In this document: positions 17,270 to 27,530 of the stretch, one piece after another
Position numbering within the stretch: the stretch's first letter is position 1
Layout of the letters: the number at the start of each line of letters is the position of its first letter
DNA from: Leifsonia tongyongensis
Lineage (GTDB): Bacteria; Actinomycetota; Actinomycetes; Actinomycetales; Microbacteriaceae
Length of the DNA stretch: 64,000 bases
Direction: 5' to 3'
NCBI RefSeq assembly: GCF_010686705.1
Contig: NZ_JAAGWY010000002.1
Location: 768,001-832,000 of the forward strand
Made by a program: the position numbers and the translations under genes
The notes under the pieces: generated by a model
The model's input: the letters and a program-made list of their open reading frames with translations, nothing else
Database searches by the model: none
What the model was told of the DNA's origin: nothing

Positions 17270-17596
17270 CTACGGTAAGGGCGCTCTCCCGACAACGATC
17301 GCCGGTGCCGAGTGCCAGGAACCGCTGGCACGTTCGTTCAACGCCCCACGCTGAAGTTGGTCCAGACCGCCGTTGAGCATGTCTCTGACCCTCGAGATCG
17401 CTCGCGCGTCCGACTTGTCGAGGTCGTCGACGAGACGGTTGATTTCGTCGACCACGCCGAAGATCCTTCTCAGGCGACAACTGTCCGACTCCGAGAAGGC
17501 TCGGTTCAGGAGGAACATGACCACCTGATGCCTGGCCTCCCCCAAGGAGGCCACACTCTCCCACAGCTCATTCACCGGACGCCCCGTCTCTCCCAC
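17270..17596 (-). CDS. Small hypothetical helical protein
   Basis: The 108-residue frame has third-position G/C bias and a well-formed amphipathic pattern (NELWESVASLGEARHQVVMF, then IFGVVDEINRLVDDLDKSDA), suggesting a real helical protein of unknown family. Start is a GTG at 17596 or a second GTG eight codons on; neither has a good ribosome site. It stands alone beside the LamG gene in the accessory patch. It could also be a gene remnant. Confidence 0.45.
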   Translation of the reverse strand: MGETGRPVNELWESVASLGEARHQVVMFLLNRAFSESDSCRLRRIFGVVDEINRLVDDLDKSDARAISRVRDMLNGGLDQLQRGALNERASGSWHSAPAIVVGRAPLP

Positions 17597-17659
17597 ACGA
17601 TGTCTTGTACAGAGAGACGGCGGCGCGGCAGGAATCTAACGCGGCCGGCCCCTCTACTT

Positions 17660-19084
17660 CTACGTTGCGAGGGTTGCATGGTAGAGCCGTGCAATGTCCG
17701 CTGCTCCGAGATCTTCTGGGTAGACCTGCGCGTAGCGGAGGTCTCCCGCGAAGTGGTGGTTGCCTGGAGTCGTCGGCCCCCACTTGTCAAGATTGTCGTA
17801 ACCGATCCGCCAGTACCCCAAATAGTCGGCCTGGGCGCGGGTCACCGAAGGATCCGCGGCAACCTCCGAACCGTCGACGTAGAGGCGCATCCCGCTGCCG
17901 GAGAGGGTAGCGACCGCGTGATGCCAGTTCCCGTCGGTGTATGAAGCTGGACTCTGGATTGTTTTCACCTTGGAGGGAAACACCCCGAAGACGAGTTCGC
18001 CGTCATCTGTGAGGTAGAGGTGCCGATCGTACGAGCTCGACGCACCCGTCGCGGCGTCGCCATAGCCGATCAGCTTGCCCCCGGGTGTGCTCGTGCGAAA
18101 CCAGATCGCGATCGTGAAGGTGTGGAGCGCTGGCATGACCTCACTGGTGTGCGCGAAGCTGCTGGCACCGTCGAGGTGGTAGGCGCCCCCCGGCACGGAC
18201 GAGCAGGGCATCGGCCCTGTGAGCGTCGTCTCCATCAGCCCTGCGTAGGCGGCCGCCGTGCTGCCCTCTGCGGCAACGACGGCGGTCGAGCCGGAGACAT
18301 CGGAGAGGGGAAGGTTCAGCACCGGCGAGTGACCTTCTGTCGATCCGCCGCACGCTTCGGAGCGATCCGGGGTAGGCCGAGTTTCAGCGATCGGCGTCGG
18401 CGCAGGGCTCGGAGTGGGAATGGAGACCGGCGCATTCGACCGCGGTAGGTTCGGCTCGAGTGCGATGCCACCTGCTGCCTCCTTCAGTGGGGCTCGATCG
18501 GCGAGGGGTACGCCCGGAAATGTCGGGATCACTGGAGCGGCCACCGGGCTGTTCTGGATAGGCGCCGACGGAGCGGGTTCGATCGCGGCCGGTTCGTCCT
18601 GCGTCGTCTTTGCGGAGGGCGCTTCTCGCGGGTGGCTGTTCGGGATGCTCGGCGAGAGTGCGGCGACACAGACCACTGCTGTCGCGGCGACCAGGCCTGC
18701 CGCGCCGATCGTCGTGACACCGGTGTTCCTGAATGACCGCCGGAGCTCTCGTGCGACCTTCTCCCCACCGGCAGATCGAATGGGAACGACCACAGCTTGA
18801 GCGGGCTGAGGTTGCATCAGAGACGCCCCGGCGCCAAGGCCCGACCCGCCGGCGAGCAACGGTAGTGCCCGAGCCCGCAGCTCGCCGCCGCGATGGAAAA
18901 TATCATCTGCAGCGCCGGCGCAACCGTCGCAAGCGTCCACATGCCGGTGAACCCGAGACTGCACATCGCCGCTGCACTCTTCTCGGACGTAAGCGACCAG
19001 ATCTCGTCGGCTCGGGCACTCACGGGTCCCGTCGGCCCGAACGTCGTTCTCGGGATGTTCGATCACTGTGTCTCCAATCCTCAT
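17660..19084 (-). CDS. Anti-sigma-like zinc-finger membrane protein with extracellular LamG domain
   Basis: The 474-residue protein has three parts. Residues about 23-60 form a zf-HC2-like finger (CPSRRDLVAYVREE, then HVDACDGC), as in anti-sigma factors. Residues about 120-145 are one membrane helix (TTIGAAGLVAATAVVCVAAL). A Pro/Ala-rich linker leads to a concanavalin-like LamG fold at about 260-474 (FTIAIWFRTST, GNWHHAVATLSGSGMRLYVDG, YWRIGYDNLDKW). It would hold a cytosolic regulator and read glycans or surface outside. No sigma factor gene lies next to it, which is unusual. The GC-rich coding character is normal, so it is a real gene. Confidence 0.8.
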   Translation of the reverse strand: MRIGDTVIEHPENDVRADGTRECPSRRDLVAYVREECSGDVQSRVHRHVDACDGCAGAADDIFHRGGELRARALPLLAGGSGLGAGASLMQPQPAQAVVVPIRSAGGEKVARELRRSFRNTGVTTIGAAGLVAATAVVCVAALSPSIPNSHPREAPSAKTTQDEPAAIEPAPSAPIQNSPVAAPVIPTFPGVPLADRAPLKEAAGGIALEPNLPRSNAPVSIPTPSPAPTPIAETRPTPDRSEACGGSTEGHSPVLNLPLSDVSGSTAVVAAEGSTAAAYAGLMETTLTGPMPCSSVPGGAYHLDGASSFAHTSEVMPALHTFTIAIWFRTSTPGGKLIGYGDAATGASSSYDRHLYLTDDGELVFGVFPSKVKTIQSPASYTDGNWHHAVATLSGSGMRLYVDGSEVAADPSVTRAQADYLGYWRIGYDNLDKWGPTTPGNHHFAGDLRYAQVYPEDLGAADIARLYHATLAT

Positions 19085-19201
19085 CGGTACAGTCCATCGA
19101 GGAGAGGTCCTCTACAGAGAGGACGCGAAGAAGTGGAATCCGTTACGCGAATCCGCCGGCCAATCTCGTTGCTGCGGTTCGGGGCAGCCATCCGCAACGA
19201 A

Positions 19202-19229
19202 AAGAGTCCAGGCCGACGGCCGGCCTCTT
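19202..19229 (-). repeat. Degenerate second copy of the tRNA-Ala terminator hairpin
   Basis: AAGAGTCCAGGCC pairs imperfectly with GGCCGGCCTCTT and closely resembles the perfect hairpin at 19414-19440. It is followed directly by the near copy of the tRNA 3' end, in the same order as at the tRNA itself. Confidence 0.6.
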
Positions 19230-19230
19230 C

Positions 19231-19252
19231 ATCACACTGGTAGATCTGAGGG
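19231..19252 (-). repeat. Near copy of the tRNA-Ala 3' end (att-like)
   Basis: The 22 bases ATCACACTGGTAGATCTGAG plus GG match 19491-19512 at 20 of 22 positions. The matching segment covers the CCA end, the acceptor 3' strand and the start of the T arm, the part usually duplicated by integrases. Confidence 0.6.
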
Positions 19253-19413
19253 TGTCTCTGATGCGCTGACGAGCGAAGAGCGGCGCAACACCCACAAAAG
19301 AGGTGTCTGGGATCCGAAGATCCGGCGCGACCTGAGCCGAACTGCCCCGCCGCTTCAGGGATCGCGAAATGGCTCAAGTCGGCGAGCCCGCGGCCGCTCT
19401 CGGGACCAAAACA

Positions 19414-19440
19414 AAGAGCCCGGCCGATGGCCGGGCTCTT
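19414..19440 (-). terminator. Terminator of tRNA-Ala
   Basis: AAGAGCCCGGCC and GGCCGGGCTCTT form a perfect 12-bp stem with a three-base loop. On the minus strand it is followed by TGTTTTGG, a T-rich tail, about 57 bases downstream of the tRNA. Confidence 0.8.
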
Positions 19441-19446
19441 CTTGAA

Positions 19447-19492
19447 CTATGAACGATGTCGCGACTCATCTATGAACGATGTCGTGACTCAT
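19447..19492. repeat. Two tandem copies of a 23-bp repeat
   Basis: CTATGAACGATGTCGCGACT plus CAT is repeated immediately with one change (C to T at 19485). It lies between the tRNA-Ala 3' end and its terminator and interrupts the order seen in the degenerate copy at 19202-19252. It may be a remnant of insertion-sequence ends. Confidence 0.75.
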
Positions 19493-19497
19493 CACAT

Positions 19498-19573
19498 TGG
19501 TGGATCTGAGGGGACTCGAACCCCTGACCCCCTGCATGCCATGCAGGTGCGCTACCAGCTGCGCCACAGACCC
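19498..19573 (-). tRNA. tRNA-Ala (anticodon GGC)
   Basis: The 76-base gene includes an encoded CCA. The acceptor stem GGGTCTG/CAGATCC contains the G3-U70 pair that marks tRNA-Ala. The anticodon stem CCTGC/GCAGG holds the loop ATGGCAT with anticodon GGC and an A32-U38 pair typical for this tRNA. It lies downstream of rsfS and ends in a strong terminator. Confidence 0.97.
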
Positions 19574-19668
19574 AGATGCTGTTTTCGATCGCTCGGAAAC
19601 AACCTCCTCAGACTACTACATTCGAAGCGCGCGCAAAAACCGAGCACCCCGTCGAGGCCCACCTCCGA

Positions 19669-20046
19669 CTACTCGGCCGCCTCGTGGACAGGGAGTTCCA
19701 GAGGTACGACCGGGCAGTCTTTCCAGAGCCTTTCGAGGGCGTAGTACATACGGTCTTCCTCGTGGAAGACGTGCACGACGAGATCGCCGAAATCGAGCAG
19801 GATCCAGCGGCCTTCCGCTTTGCCTTCGCGACGAAGAGTCTTGACACCGGCCTCGTTGAGCTTGTCTTCGACCTCGCTCGCGATTGCAACGACGTTGCGC
19901 TCGGAACGACCGGTTGCGAGAAGGAAGATATCGGCGAGCGGAAGCGGGTTCGACACGTCGAGTGCGACCAGATCGTCGCCGCCTTTCGAGTCCGCGGCGC
20001 GCGCGGCGACCTGGAGGATCTCGATGGAACGTGGGGAGGCGGTCAC
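19669..20046 (-). CDS. rsfS: Ribosomal silencing factor RsfS
   Basis: The 125-residue protein matches the RsfS/Iojap family: VAARAADSKGGDDLVALDVS, then DIFLLATGRSERNVVAIASEV and the C-terminal WILLDFGDLVVHVFHEEDRMYYALERLW. RsfS binds ribosomal protein L14 on the large subunit and blocks subunit joining when nutrients are scarce. The start is GTG. It follows nadD and a membrane-anchored protein gene in the usual actinobacterial order. Confidence 0.96.
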   Translation of the reverse strand: MTASPRSIEILQVAARAADSKGGDDLVALDVSNPLPLADIFLLATGRSERNVVAIASEVEDKLNEAGVKTLRREGKAEGRWILLDFGDLVVHVFHEEDRMYYALERLWKDCPVVPLELPVHEAAE

Positions 20047-20086
20047 GTGCGCGCCGCCGGAACTGCAGAACTGTTGACGAAAATGA

Positions 20087-21601
20087 TCAGAAGACCTTCA
20101 GGATGTAACCGGCGACGAGGAGTCCGACGACCCCGATGGCCAGGACGGCCGCCGTAATGGACAAAACGACGGGGAGACGTCCACCGCGCTTCTTGGGTGG
20201 AGTGATGACTCCGCGGGTCGACGTGTGGGTGCTCACAGCGCGCGACGCACGGATCGGGGCGACGTCGGACGTGTTGAACTCGTTCTCGTCCTGTTCGAAC
20301 ATGCGGTCCATGTCGGAGGAGTCGTAGCGGTCGGGATGCTGACCTGTCGAGCCCATTCCGCGAGGCAGGTCGATCGAACCCGTGACCAGGATCTCACCGG
20401 TGCTCGTCAGCGGCCCTGTCGCGTCGGGTGCTGAGGGAACGACCGGAAGGATGAGAGCGTTCGTCGTCGTGGCGGCACCGGATGAGCCGACACTCCGCGA
20501 GATGACCTGATCGAACTGCTGGTTCTTGTCGTCGAGTTCCCCCGCCGTCGACCAGTGACCGACCGGCGGCTGGTAGGGCTGGCGCGGGGCCTCGTCGACC
20601 GCCCGCGCGTCCGGAAGCTCCCGCGCCTGCGGCTTCGGAACTGCGGGTGCAACGGGTGGCGCGGGCGCCACCGGAACGAAGGCCGTCGGAGACTGTGGCG
20701 TGGGTCCGGCCGGCTCAGCCGGAGGGGTAGGCAGAACCAGGGGCAGGCCGAAGCTCACGTTGTCGTCGGTCGCGGTTCGTTCATTCGCGGACTCGAAGGG
20801 CCGAGCGTCCGTGTCGGGTTCGGCGGTGCTGGGTGCGAGTGGCGCAAACGGCCACGACGACGGAGCCGCCGGCTTGTCGGCGAGCGGAAGCGAGGACGCG
20901 GACGGAGCAGAGGTCGCATCCTGCTCGGCCTCCCTGGCATTCTGCGCGAACAGAGCTGCGAGCGGATCCTTGACATCCGGCGACCCCACCGGTGCCTCTG
21001 CGAGCGGCGGGGTGAACGTGGGGGCTGCGGGCTCGACGTCAGCCGCCGCCTCATCCGTACGCCCTCCGGCGAACTGGTTCGCCTCCTGCGCCTGCAGCAT
21101 CGCGCGGAGTTCCCGGCGCGTGAGCGTGCGCTCGGGAGCCCAGTTCTCGGAGTCATCGCTGGCGGCGGTCGCTACCGGCTCGGGAAGCTCGGATGCGGGA
21201 ACAAGGGCGACGGGAGTCGTCACGGGCTCGTTCGCGTCGGGCGAAGCGCTGTCACGGAAGAGCGGCGACTGGGGCGCCGGCGCCTCCGCCTCCCCTTCCG
21301 GCTGAGACTGCTGCGACAGGATCGAGTCGAAGGACGTTCCATAGGTCGGAAGGTTAGGGCGCGCGGGTGGCGCACTCTTCTCGCCGAAAGCACCTGGTGC
21401 GGGGGCCTCGGGAGCGGCCCCGTCTCGACCGGATGCGAAGACGTACGGAGTCGTGACGGCCGGGATCTCGCCGGCAGGGGTTGGTTCAATGGTGGCCGCC
21501 CGACGGGACGAGGCCGGCGCATTTTCAACGGGAGTCTGCGAGCGCTCCTGTTCGCGGGCCTGTCGCCGTGTCTGTGGCGGCTGGTCTTGCCACAAAGTCA
21601 T
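20087..21601 (-). CDS. Proline/alanine-rich protein with C-terminal membrane anchor
   Basis: The 504-residue protein is a long, low-complexity, Pro/Ala/Glu-rich chain with no recognised domain. A single membrane helix sits at the very C-terminus ([25 protein letters not shown]) after a basic segment PPKKRGGR, so most of the chain should be cytosolic. Its ATG overlaps the nadD stop (ATGA), so it is coupled to nadD. The function is unknown. The conserved location between nadD and rsfS suggests a family-wide gene in this lineage. Confidence 0.8.
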   Translation of the reverse strand: MTLWQDQPPQTRRQAREQERSQTPVENAPASSRRAATIEPTPAGEIPAVTTPYVFASGRDGAAPEAPAPGAFGEKSAPPARPNLPTYGTSFDSILSQQSQPEGEAEAPAPQSPLFRDSASPDANEPVTTPVALVPASELPEPVATAASDDSENWAPERTLTRRELRAMLQAQEANQFAGGRTDEAAADVEPAAPTFTPPLAEAPVGSPDVKDPLAALFAQNAREAEQDATSAPSASSLPLADKPAAPSSWPFAPLAPSTAEPDTDARPFESANERTATDDNVSFGLPLVLPTPPAEPAGPTPQSPTAFVPVAPAPPVAPAVPKPQARELPDARAVDEAPRQPYQPPVGHWSTAGELDDKNQQFDQVISRSVGSSGAATTTNALILPVVPSAPDATGPLTSTGEILVTGSIDLPRGMGSTGQHPDRYDSSDMDRMFEQDENEFNTSDVAPIRASRAVSTHTSTRGVITPPKKRGGRLPVVLSITAAVLAIGVVGLLVAGYILKVF

Positions 21602-22200
21602 GCCACACTCCGATACAGATGGTGTTTGGAGATGTACTGAACAACACCGTCAGGTACGAGATACCAGACGGGGAATCCCCTGTTCACCCGGCTCCGGCAG
21701 TCGGTTGACGAGATTGCCAGGGCCGGAACCTCCAACAAGCTTACGTCTTGGTTCGGCAATCCTGAAATGGTCAGGTCATGTCCCGGGCGACTCACAGCGA
21801 CGAAGTGCGCGAGCGCCCACAACTCGTTCACGTCGCGCCAGCTGAGTATCTGGGCGATCGCATCCGCGCCGGTGATGAAGAAGAGCTCCGCTTCTGGACG
21901 GGAACCGTGGATGTCCCGCAGTGTGTCGATCGTGTAGGTCGGCCCTTCGCGGTCGATGTCGACTCGGCTCACCGTGAAGCGGGGATTCGATGCCGTGGCG
22001 ATGACCGTCATCAGATAGCGGTGCTCGCCGGGCGAGACGTCGCCCTTCTGCCACGGATGCCCGGTCGGCACGAAGATGACCTCGTCGAGGTCGAAGGACT
22101 GGGCGACTTCGCTCGCGGCGACGAGGTGCCCGTGATGGATCGGATCGAACGTTCCACCCATCACGCCGATGCGTGGGCGGCGCTTCTCCGGCAGTGCCAT
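21598..22200 (-). CDS. nadD: Nicotinate-nucleotide adenylyltransferase NadD
   Basis: The 200-residue enzyme has the nucleotidyltransferase motif [12 protein letters not shown], the KGD-containing [11 protein letters not shown] loop, and ISSTDCRSR near the end, corresponding to the ISSTxIR motif. It adenylates nicotinate mononucleotide in NAD synthesis. It is coupled to the following gene by a four-base overlap and follows the small membrane protein by 11 bases. Confidence 0.96.
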   Translation of the reverse strand: MALPEKRRPRIGVMGGTFDPIHHGHLVAASEVAQSFDLDEVIFVPTGHPWQKGDVSPGEHRYLMTVIATASNPRFTVSRVDIDREGPTYTIDTLRDIHGSRPEAELFFITGADAIAQILSWRDVNELWALAHFVAVSRPGHDLTISGLPNQDVSLLEVPALAISSTDCRSRVNRGFPVWYLVPDGVVQYISKHHLYRSVA

Positions 22201-22211
22201 GCGATCCGGGG

Positions 22212-22451
22212 TCAGTGCCCGGACTCGGTGGGATGTCCGGTGCCGTGGTGGGTCGCACCCGGGGCCGTGGCATGCTCGGCTGCGTGCGGGCCGGTGCGGT
22301 GACTGTGGCGATTCGCGACATCACGGTAGGTCCAGATGACGAAGCCAAGGACGGCGAAGATGACGATGGCGGTGAGGCCGAACCCCCACGGCGGCATGAA
22401 AAGCTGGGTCGTGGTCTCAGTCTGGGCCAGGACGGCCGTCGCGAATGACAT
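22212..22451 (-). CDS. Small membrane protein with His-rich tail
   Basis: The 79-residue protein has one membrane helix ([21 protein letters not shown]) and a soluble tail rich in His ([20 protein letters not shown]). Small proteins of this kind sit between proA and nadD in related genomes; the function is unknown. Metal binding by the tail is possible but not shown. Start is set by GGAGAGG upstream of the ATG. Confidence 0.8.
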   Translation of the reverse strand: MSFATAVLAQTETTTQLFMPPWGFGLTAIVIFAVLGFVIWTYRDVANRHSHRTGPHAAEHATAPGATHHGTGHPTESGH

Positions 22452-22640
22452 GGTGGTTCTTCCTCTCCTTGGCGCGAACGCCACCCCACAGTCTAGTGCG
22501 CGAAGTCGCGCAAAACCGACGAGGCGCACGCCACACAACCGGGGGTCAACGACCAATGTGCTGGTCAGGACCTGTTCCGACACTCTCAGGGTTGGCGGAG
22601 GCCCTGTGGAGGAGCGACTCAGCCGCAGGTCAGCCGCGAC

Positions 22641-23909
22641 TCAGCGCCGTGTCTGCCCCGACCCGCGGACGATCCATTTGGTGCTGGTCAGCTCGGGCAA
22701 CCCCATCGGTCCCCGGGCGTGCAGCTTCTGCGTTGAGATGCCGACCTCGGCACCGAACCCGAATTCGCCGCCGTCGCTGAAGCGTGTCGATGCGTTGACC
22801 ATCACGACGGCGGAGTCCACTTCGGCGAGGAAGCGCTCCGCGTTGGCGAGGTCGTTCGTGATGATCGACTCCGTGTGCTGAGTCGAGTACCGACGGATGT
22901 GGTCGATCGCCTCGTCGAGGTCGTCGACGATCTTCACGCTGACGTCGAGGCTCATGTGCTCCGTCGACCAGTCCTCCTCGACGGCCGGCACGGCGAAGGG
23001 AAGAAGGGCGCGCGACCGCTCGTCCGCGTGGATCGTCACACCGGACTCGACGAGCCGCGCGGCAACCGGCGGTAGCAGCCGTTCAGCGGCTGCCGCGTGC
23101 ACGAGCAGGGTCTCGACCGAGTTGCAGACACTCGGCCGCTGCACCTTCGAATTGTGCACGATGTCGACAGCCCAGTCCTCGCGGGCGGTTTCGTCGATGA
23201 CGATGTGCACCACTCCGGCGCCGGTCTCTATGACCGGCACGGTGGACTCCATCACGACCGTCGAGATCAGCTCGGCGCTCCCCCGCGGGATCAGCACATC
23301 GACCAGGCCCCGTGCCTTCATCAGCTCGGTGGCGCCTTCACGTCCGAATTCGTCGATGGTCTGCACCGAGTCCGCTGGAAGCCCCGCCTCCGCGAGCGCC
23401 GCCTGGATCACCTCGACGAGCACCCGGTTGGTGTTGATCGCCGCGCTGCCGCCGCGAAGCACTACGGCATTGCCACTCTTGAGGGCCAGCGCCGCGATGT
23501 CGACCGTCACGTTCGGCCGGGCCTCGTAGATCGCACCGACGACACCGAAAGGAACGCGGACCTGGGTGATCCTCACGCCGTTGGGGAGGGCGCTTCCGCG
23601 AACCGCCTGGCCCACGGGATCGGTCAGCGCGCTGATCTGGAGCACAGCATCCGCCAGCGCGTCGAGACGCGTCTCGTTCAGTGTCAGCCGGTCGACGAGA
23701 CCGGTCGACAGGCCGTTCTCGCGGCCGTTCGCGAGGTCGAGCTCGTTCGCTTCGAGGATGTCGCGCGCCGAGCTCCGGATGCCCGCCGCGATCGTCCCCA
23801 GAGCCGCATCCTTCTGCCCGGTGGTCGCGGTTCCGAGTGCGAGCGAGGCCGTCTTCGCAGCCGTGAGCTTGTCGAAGAGGGTTGCGCGGTCCAGCGTCGT
23901 CTCGGGCAT
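22641..23909 (-). CDS. proA: Glutamate-5-semialdehyde dehydrogenase (gamma-glutamyl phosphate reductase) ProA
   Basis: The 422-residue enzyme reduces gamma-glutamyl phosphate to the semialdehyde with NADPH in proline synthesis. Visible marks are VPFGVVGAIYEARPNVTVD, LRGGSAA, and the catalytic Cys region KVQRPSVCNSVETLL. The C-terminus has FGFGAEVGISTQKLHARGPMG, a strongly conserved ProA block. It follows proB by 26 bases in the same operon. Confidence 0.97.
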   Translation of the reverse strand: MPETTLDRATLFDKLTAAKTASLALGTATTGQKDAALGTIAAGIRSSARDILEANELDLANGRENGLSTGLVDRLTLNETRLDALADAVLQISALTDPVGQAVRGSALPNGVRITQVRVPFGVVGAIYEARPNVTVDIAALALKSGNAVVLRGGSAAINTNRVLVEVIQAALAEAGLPADSVQTIDEFGREGATELMKARGLVDVLIPRGSAELISTVVMESTVPVIETGAGVVHIVIDETAREDWAVDIVHNSKVQRPSVCNSVETLLVHAAAAERLLPPVAARLVESGVTIHADERSRALLPFAVPAVEEDWSTEHMSLDVSVKIVDDLDEAIDHIRRYSTQHTESIITNDLANAERFLAEVDSAVVMVNASTRFSDGGEFGFGAEVGISTQKLHARGPMGLPELTSTKWIVRGSGQTRR

Positions 23910-23935
23910 GGCACAAGCTTACCGGCGCGACGACC

Positions 23936-26277
<2,342 letters not shown>

Positions 26278-26328
26278 TTACTAGGGACTACGGTACTCGG
26301 GGCGAATGTTCGCCCGAGGCCTCAAACA

Positions 26329-26358
26329 CGGATGGGCGAGCCGAAGCTCGCCCATCCG
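26329..26358 (-). terminator. Hairpin between rpmA and obg
   Basis: CGGATGGGCGAGC and GCTCGCCCATCCG form a perfect 13-bp stem with a CGAA-type loop. On the minus strand it is followed by TGTTTGAG. It probably lowers read-through from the ribosomal-protein genes into obg-proB-proA. Confidence 0.7.
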
Positions 26359-26383
26359 AAAAGCCGTGTGTGTCTGGTGCTGG

Positions 26384-26638
26384 TCAGGCGTCGACCACGA
26401 TGTTGACGACCTTGCGGCCGCCCTTGTTGCCGAACTCGACCGCACCTGCGGCGAGGGCGAAGAGGGTGTCGTCGCCGCCACGGCCGACGTTGACGCCGGG
26501 GTGGAAGTGGGTGCCGCGCTGGCGGACGATGATCTCGCCGGCGCTGACGACCTGGCCACCGAAGCGCTTCACGCCGAGGCGCTGGGCGTTCGAGTCACGG
26601 CCGTTGCGAGTGGAACTCGCTCCCTTTTTGTGTGCCAT
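26384..26638 (-). CDS. rpmA: Ribosomal protein bL27
   Basis: The 84-residue protein begins [20 protein letters not shown] and contains [20 protein letters not shown], the classic L27 pattern. The N-terminal tail reaches the peptidyl-transferase centre. It follows rplU by 30 bases. Confidence 0.98.
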   Translation of the reverse strand: MAHKKGASSTRNGRDSNAQRLGVKRFGGQVVSAGEIIVRQRGTHFHPGVNVGRGGDDTLFALAAGAVEFGNKGGRKVVNIVVDA

Positions 26639-26668
26639 CTGCTTCTTCTCCTAAGCCTTGTGTCGGCG

Positions 26669-26977
26669 CTACGCGATGCCGGTGATCTTGACGCGCGTGA
26701 GCTCCTGACGGTGGCCCTGGCGCTTCTTGTAACCGGTCTTGTTCTTGAACTTCTGGATGACGATCTTCGGCCCACGGAGGTCGCCGAGGACCTCTGCGGT
26801 GACCTTCACCTTGGCGAGCGACTTCGCGTCGGAGGTGATCTTGTCACCGTCAACAAGCAGCACAGCAGCCAGCTCGACGTTGCCGTCCTTGTCGGCCTTG
26901 ATGCGGTCCATCGTCACGATGGTGCCGACCTCGACCTTTTCTTGCCGACCACCGGCGCGCACAACTGCGTAAACCAC
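26669..26977 (-). CDS. rplU: Ribosomal protein bL21
   Basis: The 102-residue protein begins [17 protein letters not shown] and ends with [18 protein letters not shown], the L21 signature. It is the first gene of the rplU-rpmA-obg-proB-proA block and is preceded by a structured leader of about 140 bases. Confidence 0.98.
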   Translation of the reverse strand: MVYAVVRAGGRQEKVEVGTIVTMDRIKADKDGNVELAAVLLVDGDKITSDAKSLAKVKVTAEVLGDLRGPKIVIQKFKNKTGYKKRQGHRQELTRVKITGIA

Positions 26978-27123
26978 TTTTACGTACCTTTTCTCTGGGG
27001 ATCCGCACCCGCGCTTCGAAAAGCTGCTGCTGCAGTTCCTACTTTTTCTTCAGGGAGTCACTGGTGAGACTGGAGTCGCGCTTTCGGCGCTCCACCTCTC
27101 AGAAAACCATGGCAAACGTGCGG
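26978..27123 (-). promoter_or_regulatory. Structured 5' leader of rplU
   Basis: On the minus strand the leader holds a nested stem at 27065-27101: TGAGA/TCTCA outside, GGAG/CTCC, and GCGC-type pairs around a CGAAA loop. Ribosomal-protein leaders often serve autoregulation; this is an inference. No known motif name can be assigned without a covariance search. Confidence 0.5.
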
Positions 27124-27151
27124 GCTATGCCCAACACACACCAACGGTCAA
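27124..27151 (-). promoter_or_regulatory. Putative rplU operon promoter
   Basis: A TTGACC -35 hexamer (27146-27151) and CATAGC -10 hexamer (27124-27129) are separated by 16 bases on the minus strand, a near-consensus housekeeping spacing. Confidence 0.6.
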
Positions 27152-27230
27152 CTTTAGCTGATGGGTGTCTCCCGGTCAATTCGCGCTGCGGGATGGACGA
27201 GCATCCGCTCATCCCGGCATGACCGGTTCC

Positions 27231-27236
27231 TACAAT
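27231..27236 (+). promoter_or_regulatory. Leaderless -10 element (TACAAT)
   Basis: TACAAT, close to the TATAAT consensus, is followed by exactly six bases and the ATG at 27243, with no ribosome site. Confidence 0.65.
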
Positions 27237-27242
27237 CATCGT

Positions 27243-27530
27243 ATGACGGTGCTGATCGATCCCCCGGCGTGGCCGGCGCACGGCACGCTGTGGTCGCACC
27301 TGGTGAGCGATACCTCGCTCGACGAGCTGCACGAATTCGCCGCGGCGAACGACATCCGCTCGCGCGCGTTCGATCTCGACCACTACGACGTTCCCGCCGA
27401 ACGGTATGACCGGCTCGTCGCTGCCGGAGCGAGTGCGGTGAGCGGCAGAGAACTCGTGCGCCGCCTTCGGGCCAGTGGGCTGCGCATCCCCGCAAAGGAT
27501 CGCGAAGCCCACCGGCGCACCCAGGATTAG
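27243..27530 (+). CDS. DUF4031 domain protein
   Basis: The 95-residue protein matches the DUF4031 family: it opens TVLIDPPAWPAHGTLWSHLV, continues DTSLDELHEFAAANDI, and has the FDLDHYDVPAERYDRLVAAGA segment. The family is common in actinobacteria and has no established function. The start at this ATG is supported by family length and by the leaderless -10 element. It ends directly against the convergent RNase E/G gene with no gap. Confidence 0.9.
   Translation: MTVLIDPPAWPAHGTLWSHLVSDTSLDELHEFAAANDIRSRAFDLDHYDVPAERYDRLVAAGASAVSGRELVRRLRASGLRIPAKDREAHRRTQD

Larger units (their letters stand above)
19085..19413. other. Non-coding stretch with degenerate copy of tRNA end and terminator
   Basis: No convincing gene. 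It contains a degenerate hairpin (19202-19229) and a 22-base near copy of the tRNA-Ala 3' end (19231-19252). A 98-codon frame stops in an ATGA overlap with the LamG gene, but it has no recognisable domain. Confidence 0.55.

Noticed and set aside
17312-17944. 210-codon plus-strand frame in the accessory patch
   Set aside because: Opposite the LamG gene end and the small helical gene; the minus-strand frames have better codon bias.
19081-19377. 98-codon frame stopping at the LamG gene start, possible lost sigma factor
   Set aside because: The ATGA overlap is suggestive, but no sigma-factor motif is visible and the frame runs through the hairpin and tRNA-end copy.
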